Made by a program: the position numbers and the translations under genes. Below are positions 19,270 through 28,230 of a stretch of DNA of 44,480 nucleotides, piece after piece (position 1 is the stretch's first letter; every line of letters begins with the position of its first letter). The notes under the pieces are model-generated. The model searched no databases, was not told the DNA's origin, and saw nothing but the letters and a program-made list of their open reading frames with translations. The stretch lies in NCBI GenBank assembly GCA_037176905.1, contig JBBBWG010016112.1, forward strand, positions 12,508 to 56,987, in the 5' to 3' direction. The DNA is from Azolla pinnata. Taxonomy: Eukaryota > Streptophyta > Polypodiopsida > Salviniales > Salviniaceae.

Positions 19270-22224
19270 ATGGCCCTCGCGAGCCCCTGTTGTCGCCCTT
19301 CTGCTCTCGCTTCTACAGCCCCTCTTCCTTCTCCTCCTCTTCTGGGCAGATCTGGTCTCCTACCCACAAGAAGAAGCAGAAGGAGAATCGGAAGCAGCAG
19401 CATCCATTCTCCGAATCCCCCCGCTGGAAAGACGCCTTATGGTCTAATCCTCTCCAAGCTTCGTCATGGAGGTCTCGCTGATGAAGATCCTTCTTCTCCA
19501 AACAGGTTCTCTTCTCCTTCTCCTTCTCCTCCTCCTCCTCCTCCTTCTCCTTCTGTTTTGTTTGTGCTTTTTTCTCTTCGTTTCTCTTCACGGTCGTGGT
19601 AATGATGATGATGATGGTGATGACGGTACTCAAGATGAATTCGGTATCGATGATGATCACGAAGATGATGGTATTGGCAGTGGTGGTGCTGCTGTTGCTG
19701 ATGATGATGTGTGATACATGATGACGACAACGACGATGATGGTGTGTGATACGTGTTGATGTATGATGAGATGGCGTTCATGCAAAATGAGATTGTGTGC
19801 TGACGTGTGACGAGATGGTGCTGATTCAAAATGAGAATGTGCTGATGTATGATGAGATGGTGTCGCTGCAAAGTGAGATGGTGTTGATGCAAAATGAGAT
19901 GGTGTTGGTGCATGATGTGATGGTGCTGAGGCATAATGTGATGGTGCTGATGTTTGATGTATTATGACGCTTGATGAGATAGTGTCGATGCATGATGTGT
20001 GATGTATGATAGTGGAGAGAGGGAGAGATTAGCATCTTGTTAGGATGATATGGTCCATGAAATGAAACGTACAATGTCGTATGTATGTACATTCAGTCAT
20101 CTATAACGAGACTATAGAATGAGGTGCAAATACACAATGCAAGAACAAAGAGAAGAGGGAGAACAAATGGGGTTGACTGTAATGTGGATGTTGCTTTTGA
20201 TTTGCTGTCCAACCATATCTATTGGATCCAGTTCTTGGTTTTTCCCATTTTTGCGGATCGTGGCAATAGATAGGTAGATAGAGTGAATAGATAGAATATA
20301 TTTTTTTCATCTATGAGGGGGCCAAGCTTGATCCATGGGACTGAATACACATTCCCTTGTAAGTGTCTCTTTCTTGAGAAGGGGATTTCTACCTAAAACT
20401 TTGTAGAGCCGGGGGGAGAGAGAGAGAGAGAGAGAAGGGGATACATTTCAGAAATTTGGCAAGTATTTTCTCGATGTTATTTGACACCAATACAATGGGT
20501 GTTTGTGCAGTTTACCCAACTTGATCAGACATCAGAAACGGAAATCGTTTTCCTCTTTCTGAGATATAGGGGATTACGCCATAATTGGGGTATGCATAAT
20601 TCTTTTATGCTTGATGGGGTATGTATATATACGGAAGCTGAAACGAGCATTGATGTGACAGTTTTATTTATTAAAGCAAGTCGAAATTTCCACCGGAGGA
20701 TCTTTGTCTTGCATGGGGTAGTGGAGACACCTCTTAGTTTGTACAATTGTAGTTGTGTTTTTCACAACACATTTATTAAGTTACTTGTGTGTTTTCACCA
20801 AAAGGAGAGAGAGAGAGAGAGAGAGACAGAGAGAGGAATTTGATGAATTTGCTTACCAGTGGAGTAACGGAAGCTTTTGGGAATGCAAGCAAGCACGCTG
20901 CGAAGATAGCATTGGCAGCTGCAGTCGCGAGTGTGCTTATCTTGAGCCCTGCGGAAGATGCAATGGCAGCTAAGAGCGGGGGGCGTGTTGGGGGTCAAGC
21001 ATTCCGGACGGCACCTCCACCGCCTCGAGCAGGACCAAGGATAGATAACTCTAGAAGGTAAAAGAAAAAGGATAAGAAAAATTAGAGGAATGCATATTTA
21101 ACAAAAAGAGCACCCCCAAAAACAGTTGGGCAGTTGCCAAGGAATGCCCCTAACAAAGGATATCCCTAGAGCATGTGAGTGCTTATGAGAACACCCTTGA
21201 CTTTAGTTTAGTCTATACATGTATAAAGGATATCCCTAGAGCATGTGGATGCTTATGAGAATACCCTTGACTTTGGTCTATACATGTATAAAGGATATCC
21301 CTAGAGCATTTGGATGCTTATNNNNNNNNNNNNNNNNNNNNNNNNNNNNNNNNNNNNNNNNNNNNNNNNNNNNNNNNNNNNNNNNNNNNNNNNNNNNNNN
21401 NNNNNNNNNNNNNNNNNNNNNGAGAATACCCTTGACTTTAGTCTATACATGTATAAAGGATATCCCTAGAGCATGTGGATGCTTATGAGAATACCCTTAG
21501 ACTTTGGTCTATACATGTATAAAGGATATCCCTAGAGCATTTGGATGCTTATGAGAATACCCTTGACTTTAGTCTATACATGTATAAAGGATATCCCTAG
21601 AGCATGTGGATGCTTATGAGAATACCCTTGGCTTTAGTCTATAGATGTATAAAGGATATCCCTAGAGCATTTGGATGCTTATGAGAATACCCTGGCTTTT
21701 GTGTATTGCTATCATGACCCCTACTTGGGTAATTTCGTTTGGGGTATTCTGGTAAACACCCAGCATGTTTGCGGTATTCCTGTGTGTTTTCAATGTTCAT
21801 CCCCTTGGACATCTTGTATATAGTTTTCATTATCTCACAATTGCATTGCAATGGACATCTGAGTATGCTGTTCAGTATGCAAATGCACTCACTTCCTTGG
21901 AATCTGGTATGGCATCGAGTTAACAAGGAATGAAAATTGCTGAAGCCAGTGCACTGATGTGTTTTATGGCTCTTCAGGACAAATATCTACGTCAACCCGC
22001 CGACATTTGTGGCTCCTCCTGTATTCGGAAATCCTTATTATGGTGGATATGGATGGTCTCCATTCTCCTTCTTCTTTCCAGGGCCAAGTGTCGCCATTGG
22101 AGTAGGCGGTGGTGGCTTCAGCTTCTTCAGCTTCTTTGTGTTCATGATCATTGCCTCGAGCATCTTCAGCTTCTTCAGACGGAGAAATAATGACGATGAC
22201 GATGACGGTGGCGATTACTATTGA
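19270..22224 (+). CDS. Short DUF1517/FLAP1-like chloroplast membrane protein
   Basis: Exons 19270-19505, 20836-21057 and 21978-22224 total 705 nt, 234 aa. Residues 1-80 form an Arg/Ser/Pro-rich plastid transit peptide. IALAAAVASVLILSP (103-117) followed by AMA-AKSGG at 121-128 looks like a second, thylakoid-type signal with an A-x-A cleavage site. The mature part has GGRVGGQAF, TNIYVNPP, GYGWSPFSFFFPGPSVAIGVG, a Phe-rich membrane segment (200-219), a basic RRR stop-transfer and an acidic tail ending DDDDDGGDYY. The SGGRxGGxxF plus Gly/Phe-rich membrane pattern resembles the N-terminal part of DUF1517 proteins such as FLAP1, which tunes photoprotection in fluctuating light. The long C-terminal region of those proteins is absent here. 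Exact function is not known. The exon 2 acceptor is uncertain because it lies in a (GA)n tract. Confidence 0.72.
19600..20010. repeat. GATGATG / TGATGAGATGGTGCTGATGC-type repeat in intron 1
   Basis: A GAT-rich stretch followed by a degenerate repeat with the unit AAAATGAGATGGTGTTGATGC and variants such as CATGATGTGATGGTGCTGAGG (period about 20-24 bp, clearest at 19800-19990). It lies in the first intron of the FLAP1-like gene. Confidence 0.65.
20805..20835. repeat. (GA)n tract forming the exon 2 splice acceptor
   Basis: A (GA)n run with one CA interruption directly precedes exon 2 of the FLAP1-like gene. Several AG dinucleotides at three-base-compatible positions (exon starts at 20812, 20818, 20824, 20830 and 20836) would keep the frame and add Glu/Arg residues. 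A second (GA)n tract lies upstream in the same intron at about 20416-20437. Confidence 0.7.
21150..21700. repeat. 65-bp minisatellite in intron 2 of the FLAP1-like gene
   Basis: The unit begins AAAGGATATCCCTAGAGCAT and contains GGATGCTTATGAGAATACCC and TTAGTCTATACATGTAT. Copies start at 21225, 21290, 21455, 21521, 21586 and 21651, giving a 65-66 bp period. Copies are highly similar, differing at a few positions, so the array is young. An assembly gap interrupts it, so its true length is unknown. Confidence 0.92.
21322..21421. other. Assembly gap of 100 N
   Basis: Exactly 100 undetermined bases lie inside the 65-bp minisatellite. A gap of round size normally means unknown length, so the number of repeat copies cannot be read here. 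Confidence 0.98.
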
Positions 22225-22579
22225 TCAGGGGCTGATTTTGGCTCACAACTTGTATTGTCATGTTTGGGGGGTTTCGATCCACTGCCATCTAATCGTCACT
22301 AGTAAATAGACCAAGAGCCTTGTATATCATACACATATTCTTTTGCTAACATAATTTAGATATAAGAGGAGTCGATATGCACACGATTTGTCTCAAAATC
22401 TGAGTGTTATGTGGGGCATAGAAAATGTGATGTATCGAATGTGGTATCTAAGGGGGTGACTGTAAAATAGAGCGAGGCTTGAATGTTTCTATAAGGTATG
22501 GAATTTAGATAGTTTGATTGATTCTATATATATGTCATTGTGAATGTCTAGATGTAGTGATTGGATTCATTCACTAACC
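22225..22579. other. 3' flank of the FLAP1-like gene, nothing further seen
   Basis: AT-rich sequence after the stop codon; presumably 3' UTR and terminator region. No exon-like or repeat structure recognised before the repeats that begin near 22580. Confidence 0.5.
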
Positions 22580-23415
22580 TTTTGAGTATATGAGTATGTA
22601 TGGATTTGAATATTTCGATCCTCTTTTCGCAACTATGGATTTTGTTTCATCTTCGAGTATATGCTGCTTTCTTTCTTGATGACGGTTTCATCCGAGTTTC
22701 TGCCTTCCAAATTGCAATCTCGAATCGCAATCGCAGCACTAGGAAAGATCGAATTCCACGTGCTTTTAGCATCAAAGAATGTATGAGAATGTATGGATTG
22801 AATGTTTCGACCCTCTTTCCGTGGCGCTGTCTGATGGCTCATCGAGTTTTCTGCCTTTCGAATCGAATCGCAGTCGCAGTATTATTAGAGGATTGGCATG
22901 CTTCCCACATGCTTCCAAACATAAGAGAAGGTATGAGCATGTATGGATCGAATATCTCGATCCTCTTTCGCAGCTTAGGATTCTGTTCCATCTGCACATA
23001 TCTCGATCCTCTTTCGCAGCTCAGGCTTCCGTTCCATCTATACGTATCTCGAATCCTCTTTCGCAGCTCAGGCTTCTGTTCCATCTATACATATCTCGAA
23101 TCCGCTTTCGCAACTCGGGGTTCTGTTCCATCCCTACGTATCTCGAATCCTCTTTCGCAGCTCAGGATTCTGTTCCGTTTCATCGATACATACGCGTACG
23201 TATGTATGCATGCGTACAAATGCAGATGTACAAAATATAGCAGGCTTCTGTTCCATCTATACGTATCTTGAATCCGCTTTCGCAGCTCGGGGTTCTGTTC
23301 CATCTCTACGTATCTCGAATCGTCTTCCGCAGCTCAGGATTCTGTTCCGTTTCATCGATACGTACGCGTACGCATGTACGCATGCGTACAAATGCAGATG
23401 TACAAAATACAGCAA
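22580..23415. repeat. Nested tandem repeats upstream of the PPR gene
   Basis: Three levels are visible. A GAGTATGTATGGAT..CGATCCTCTTTCGCA block recurs at about 22585, 22783 and 22935. From 22940 a unit of about 48-55 bp (TCTTTCGCAGCTCAGGATTC then TGTTCCATCTATACGTATCTCGAA) is repeated about ten times. The segment 23069-23241 is duplicated as a whole at 23243-23414, including a GTACGCATGCGTACAAATGC block. Reading frames through it are by-products of the repeat. Confidence 0.8.
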
Positions 23416-23594
23416 CAGACCGAGCGCTCCTGAAAACGGTGTGTTTAGCGATTTCGAGATTTGTACACGTATTTGTTCTTTGGGGGTAGTTTCCGGTTTG
23501 TATATACGTATGAGGTTGGTATCCGTGTGCACATGGATACGTATACGACGTATACATAAACAAATACGTATGCATATATATATATATACGTATC

Positions 23595-23730
23595 CTATAC
23601 GTATACAGCAGCAGGAAGAAGAAGAAGAAGAAGAAGACGACGACGACGACGAGGAAGACGAGGGAGGACGAGGAGCAGAAGGAGCAGAAGGAAGAGGAGC
23701 AGAAGGAGGAAGAGCAGGAGGAGGACGGAG
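23595..23730. repeat. GAA/GAC/GGA microsatellite in the PPR leader
   Basis: A (GAA)n-(GAC)n-(GGA)n purine-rich run just before the PPR start codon. It keeps an upstream frame open, giving an acidic Glu/Asp stretch, but is more likely 5' leader than coding sequence. Confidence 0.7.
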
Positions 23731-23731
23731 A

Positions 23732-26700
23732 ATGCTCCCTTCCTCTGTGATATCTCGAGACTCCATCTACCAATCGCTCAGAGACTGCATCAAACAGAAG
23801 GACCTTCGATCCGCGTACCATGCTTACTCTCTCATCGTCCGCCTCGGATTCGATCCCGTCGCCGTCTTCTCCGACCTCTTGATCCGTTTGCTCTCCGCCT
23901 GCGGCAAATGTCAGGAATCCGACTACGTCTTCCGCAAGGTCGCAAACCCTAGCGCACACACCTGGAATGCCATCATTTCTGCTCACTCCACCGACCACGC
24001 CTTCCGGCTCTACTTCGAGATGAAGGAGAGCGGCATGATGCCCAACAGGTACGTGCTCTTGTCTGTCGCTAAGCTTTGTGCACGCTCTATGAATCTGGAG
24101 TATGGACGATTGGTTCACGAGGATGCTCGGAAGGCTGATTTGCTAGACGACCCGCTTGTTGCCAATGCTTTGATGGATATGTATGTGAAATGTATGAGCC
24201 TCGAAGAATCGAGGCTTGTTTTCGATGAATTGATTCGTCGAGATTTGGCATCGTGGAGTATTGTGATCTCTGGATATGCGAATTCTGGACAAATCTCCGC
24301 TGCTGTGCAGCTCTTTGTAGATATGCAGCAAGAAGGCATGATGCCCAATAACATCATACTCATTTGTATTATAAGACTCAGTCCTACTGTAGATATGGTA
24401 AAGGTGGTTCATACTGAGATTGTCGAAGATGGATTCGAGAATGATACCATCATCACAAACGTTTTGATCGATATTTATTCTGTGTTTCAACATATATCTG
24501 ATGCTCGTCAGGTCTTTGAGCATTGTATCGATCGTGATATTGTTTCATGGGGTGCAATGATAGCTAGCTATGTTCATCATGAGCAAGGGGATCTTTCGAT
24601 TCAGCTTTTCTACACTTTGCAACAACAGGGCTGGAGACCCAGTAATGTTATATTTTCATCAGTACTAAAAGCGTGCACAACATTAAGATATTTACAAGAG
24701 GGAAGATGGATACATAGCCAGGCTCTGTCATGTGGATACAATTCAGATCAAGTGATTGGGAACACTCTTATCGATATGTATGCGAAATGTCATAGTGCTC
24801 GAGAAGCAAAGGTAGTTTTTGATGGATTAGTGACTCGAGATGATGTCTCGTGGGGTGCAATGTTCTCAGTCTACACAGAGGAACAAAATGGTGTAGCTTG
24901 TCTTGATTTGCTCGAGAAGATGGAGCAAGCTGGTCCGAGGCCTAACAATGTTGTATATCTCTCTCTATTGAAGGCATGCATTAGCCTACAAGATCTCACG
25001 GTAGGAAGAGACATGCATACTCGAATTGTGCTGGATGGACTTCATGGTGATAGTGTTATTGGTTGCAGCCTTATAGACATGTATGCAAAATGCGGTAGCC
25101 TGATTGAGGCTCGCAAAGTTTTTGATTCATTACCAAGCCACGATAGTGCTGCTTGGTGTGCATTAATCATAGGTTATGCTCAAGATGGTCAATTTTGTCA
25201 CGTACTTCATCTCTTACAGAGATTGCTGAAAGCTGATGTGGAACTAAATGCTTCCATGTTTGTATCTGTTGTAAAAGCATGTGACACTATAGAAACTATA
25301 GATTATGGGAGATTAGTGCATAGAGAGATTGTATACTGGGGTTTAGAGTCAGACACACAACTCGGAAATGCTCTGATAAGTATGTACGGTAATGTTGGTG
25401 ACATGAATGATGCATCTAAAATCTTTGATAACCTACCTGAGCGGAATGATCTATCCTGGGTAGCAATGATGGCTGTATACATAGACCATGGCTATGCAGT
25501 TCTTGGACTAAAACATTGTGCAAATATGTCTCAGAAAGGGATCAAATTTGACAAAGTAATGTTTATTTACATTATGAAAGCTCAAGGGATTCTGGGCAAC
25601 CTGAAAAAAGGGCAATGGCTGCATCATCAAAGTATAGTTAATAAACTGGAGTTGGATGTTATTATAGCTAGTGCACTCATCGACGTGTATGCGAAATGCA
25701 GGTGCTTGGATGATGCCTTCAAAATGTTTACCATGATTCCGAACCAAAATATGGTAGCATATGGAGCAATGATATCTGGGTATGTTCGTTGTGGGCAGCC
25801 ATTCCATGCCCTTGACCTGTTTGATTCTATGGGAAACAAGGGCATAGAACCTAGTGAAGCCACGTACGTGTGCTGCCTAAAGGCATGCGGCATGATAAAT
25901 GCGTTGGATCGAGGGAGGATTTTACACAAGCGGCTGTTCATGAGCGAGCATATGAATGTGATTATTGGGAGTGCACTCATCGATATGTATGCAAAGTGTG
26001 GGGAGATTGATGATGCTTGCAGAGTCTTTGATGAAATGCAGGAAAGATGTACTGTGACGTGGGGTTTGATGATATCCACGTATACGGACAATGGGTGTGG
26101 TCATCGCGCGCTCGAGCTATTCGATATTATGCAACGAAATCATCGGCTGGTCCCTACAAAGGCTACACTTTTATCAGCGTTGAAGGCATGTAGTGACATC
26201 GGAGCGCTCAAGAGTGCGAGGATGATCCACGATGAGATCATCAGGAGGGAGATGGATCGAGAGACGGTGCTTAGCAATGCTGTAATCGATTGTTACTCGA
26301 GGTGTGGGAGCATGGAGGAGGCACACCTTGTGTTTGATGGGGCTGGTGAACATGACTTTGTCTCGTGGACAGCGTTGATCGTCGGATATGCTCACAGTGC
26401 TGACACCATAATGGTGCATCGATGCCTCAAAGAGATGCGACAAGAAGGCTTGAAGCTAGATGAGCTTGTATTCATGACCATTCTGGTGGCATGTCGGCAT
26501 TCGGGGCTCATAGTGGAGGCATGCCTCTATTTTAGAAGCATGAGCGAGGCACATGGTGTCACACCGTCCGTGGACCACTACAACTGCATGATCGACATAC
26601 TCAGTCGGGGAGGTTATATGCAAGAAGCTGAGCACTTGCTTCGAACGATGCATTTGCCGCCAGATTTGGTAGGGTGGAGATCGCTGCTTTCGTGCTGCTC

Positions 26701-27130
26701 GAGCTTTGAGAATGCTGACATGAGCTTGCAGTGCTTCGACGAAGTGAGCAAACGCGACCCGATCAACGGGTCTGCTTACGCACTCATGTCGAATGTGTAC
26801 ATGAACGATCACATCGGTGGGGTTGAATTATCGCACGATGTGGATGATCCGATTCATCGCTCCATTTCAAAACCTGACTGTACAAATACATTTCGTATCG
26901 GAGCAAACGATGATGTGGGCACCATTCAGAAAACAATGAGAAACAGATTTGATTCTTATATTTTCTTCCTCTTGTATGTACTGCGTAGCTGTGAAACTGC
27001 ATTTCTGTTTAGAAAAGAACAGTTGTTTTGTGATTTAAAGCCGAAAACTAAGCTTTGCTCATTGAAACCCGCCATCATCAACAGACAAGCACTATCAAAT
27101 GAAACAGAATTTAGTGTTTGTAGAATTTAG
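23732..27130 (+). CDS. PLS-class pentatricopeptide repeat protein, E-type, no DYW domain
   Basis: Intronless, 1,132 aa from the ATG at 23732. PLS-class PPR proteins bind organellar RNA one base per repeat and mostly guide C-to-U editing in plastids or mitochondria. About nine P-L-S cycles of roughly 100 residues are visible. Each has an S-type block such as LIDMYAKCG plus an L-type block near SWGAMIASY or SWTALIVGY (about residues 78, 170, 271, 372, 472, 573, 674, 773 and 875). The last cycle leads into PPDLVGWRSLLSCC, the usual E1 entry, up to about residue 1035. The final 97 residues match neither E2/E+ nor DYW. The gene therefore would have to recruit a deaminase in trans or act in another RNA step. 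The start was chosen at the first ATG after the microsatellite; the open frame extends upstream through repeats. Target organelle and RNA are not known. Confidence 0.88.
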   Translation: MLPSSVISRDSIYQSLRDCIKQKDLRSAYHAYSLIVRLGFDPVAVFSDLLIRLLSACGKCQESDYVFRKVANPSAHTWNAIISAHSTDHAFRLYFEMKESGMMPNRYVLLSVAKLCARSMNLEYGRLVHEDARKADLLDDPLVANALMDMYVKCMSLEESRLVFDELIRRDLASWSIVISGYANSGQISAAVQLFVDMQQEGMMPNNIILICIIRLSPTVDMVKVVHTEIVEDGFENDTIITNVLIDIYSVFQHISDARQVFEHCIDRDIVSWGAMIASYVHHEQGDLSIQLFYTLQQQGWRPSNVIFSSVLKACTTLRYLQEGRWIHSQALSCGYNSDQVIGNTLIDMYAKCHSAREAKVVFDGLVTRDDVSWGAMFSVYTEEQNGVACLDLLEKMEQAGPRPNNVVYLSLLKACISLQDLTVGRDMHTRIVLDGLHGDSVIGCSLIDMYAKCGSLIEARKVFDSLPSHDSAAWCALIIGYAQDGQFCHVLHLLQRLLKADVELNASMFVSVVKACDTIETIDYGRLVHREIVYWGLESDTQLGNALISMYGNVGDMNDASKIFDNLPERNDLSWVAMMAVYIDHGYAVLGLKHCANMSQKGIKFDKVMFIYIMKAQGILGNLKKGQWLHHQSIVNKLELDVIIASALIDVYAKCRCLDDAFKMFTMIPNQNMVAYGAMISGYVRCGQPFHALDLFDSMGNKGIEPSEATYVCCLKACGMINALDRGRILHKRLFMSEHMNVIIGSALIDMYAKCGEIDDACRVFDEMQERCTVTWGLMISTYTDNGCGHRALELFDIMQRNHRLVPTKATLLSALKACSDIGALKSARMIHDEIIRREMDRETVLSNAVIDCYSRCGSMEEAHLVFDGAGEHDFVSWTALIVGYAHSADTIMVHRCLKEMRQEGLKLDELVFMTILVACRHSGLIVEACLYFRSMSEAHGVTPSVDHYNCMIDILSRGGYMQEAEHLLRTMHLPPDLVGWRSLLSCCSSFENADMSLQCFDEVSKRDPINGSAYALMSNVYMNDHIGGVELSHDVDDPIHRSISKPDCTNTFRIGANDDVGTIQKTMRNRFDSYIFFLLYVLRSCETAFLFRKEQLFCDLKPKTKLCSLKPAIINRQALSNETEFSVCRI

Positions 27131-27215
27131 TGTAGAAACAAACACTGTCAAATGAAACAGAATTTAGTGTTCGTAGAATTTAGTGTAGAAACAAACGCTA
27201 TCAAATGAAACAGAG
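27091..27215. repeat. 53-bp tandem repeat across the PPR stop codon
   Basis: The unit starts CTATCAAATGAAACAGAATT and contains TAGAATTTAGTGTAGAAACA. Copies begin at 27091, 27144 and 27197 (partial). The PPR stop codon (27128-27130) lies inside the first copy, so the last dozen codons are repeat-derived. Confidence 0.9.
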
Positions 27216-28230
27216 TGATGTGCATCAATAGAACATGGAACAGGTGGACAATAAGACCAGTCTATAAGGAAGAGCTTTAACCCTGCAATATTTTCCAAAC
27301 TACTCCATAATCTAAACACAAGTAAGCTTCAAACTGACAATGTGATTGAGCTGTAAGCAGCAGCAATTGCACTCTCATTCATGGCATTGCACAATGCCAT
27401 AAATGAACGCAAATAAGTACATTATCACCAAATACAAACTAGAATTCCCTCATAGTTAGTCTTTTGGCCATGCACTTCCACATTGAAACAAACATTTGAA
27501 AAGATGAAGCTTTTGTGTGTCAATATTGTTTCTACTAGATGCTTTACTCCTATGTATTGACAGCATTCTTAAACAATTCGTTCGATAAGGAAGCAATTTA
27601 TACATGAAATTGAGCATCAACTGAACAAATGCGAGGCCATAATCACTTTTCCAGAACAATGAGCCATAACACCATATGCATCGAAGGATGCTGGACACCG
27701 CAGCGACGTTTAAAAACTCCCTAAGTGTCACTACATTTAGTTTCACAGAGGCTTCTTCACAAGTTACATGTACTGAAAGGTGGGTTGGGTTTGCTCACAC
27801 ATATCTGAGCAAGAAAATGGAACCCGATCAAAGTCTAGAAAACTTTGAACGCCGTACAAACAGAGTGCAAGCAAATACCAATAGACATCTCAGGTTGATC
27901 AACTTTTGATGCTATACTACTACAAAACTTTTTGAATTTTGTGTTTGGTTCAACTCCCCTAACTTTGTCCATGACCAACTTATAGATAAAGCTTGGGATC
28001 AATCTGCTTCTTGCACCTATAAAACCTTGTTTCGCATATCTCAACCCTGCAGTTACCGTGTACCATTGGCCCACATGTAAGTTAAAATACAAAATTTAGT
28101 TGCAACTAAAACTGGCCAAGACACCAGAAACAACAATATTATCTCTAGAATTTAGAAAAGCATTATGATCTCAAAAAAGACCAGAATACTTCTGACTCTG
28201 GAAATGTTTGAAATGTTACTGATTTGTTCA
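27216..28230. other. Convergent intergenic region between PPR and U2A'
   Basis: The two genes face each other across about 1.1 kb. No exon with recognisable similarity is seen. Short open stretches on both strands look random. It should contain both 3' UTRs. Confidence 0.5.

Noticed and set aside
23210-23731. A 174-codon upstream extension of the PPR reading frame.
   Set aside because: It consists of tandem repeats and a GAA microsatellite with no PPR or targeting features; the ATG at 23732 begins sequence that reads as PPR almost at once.
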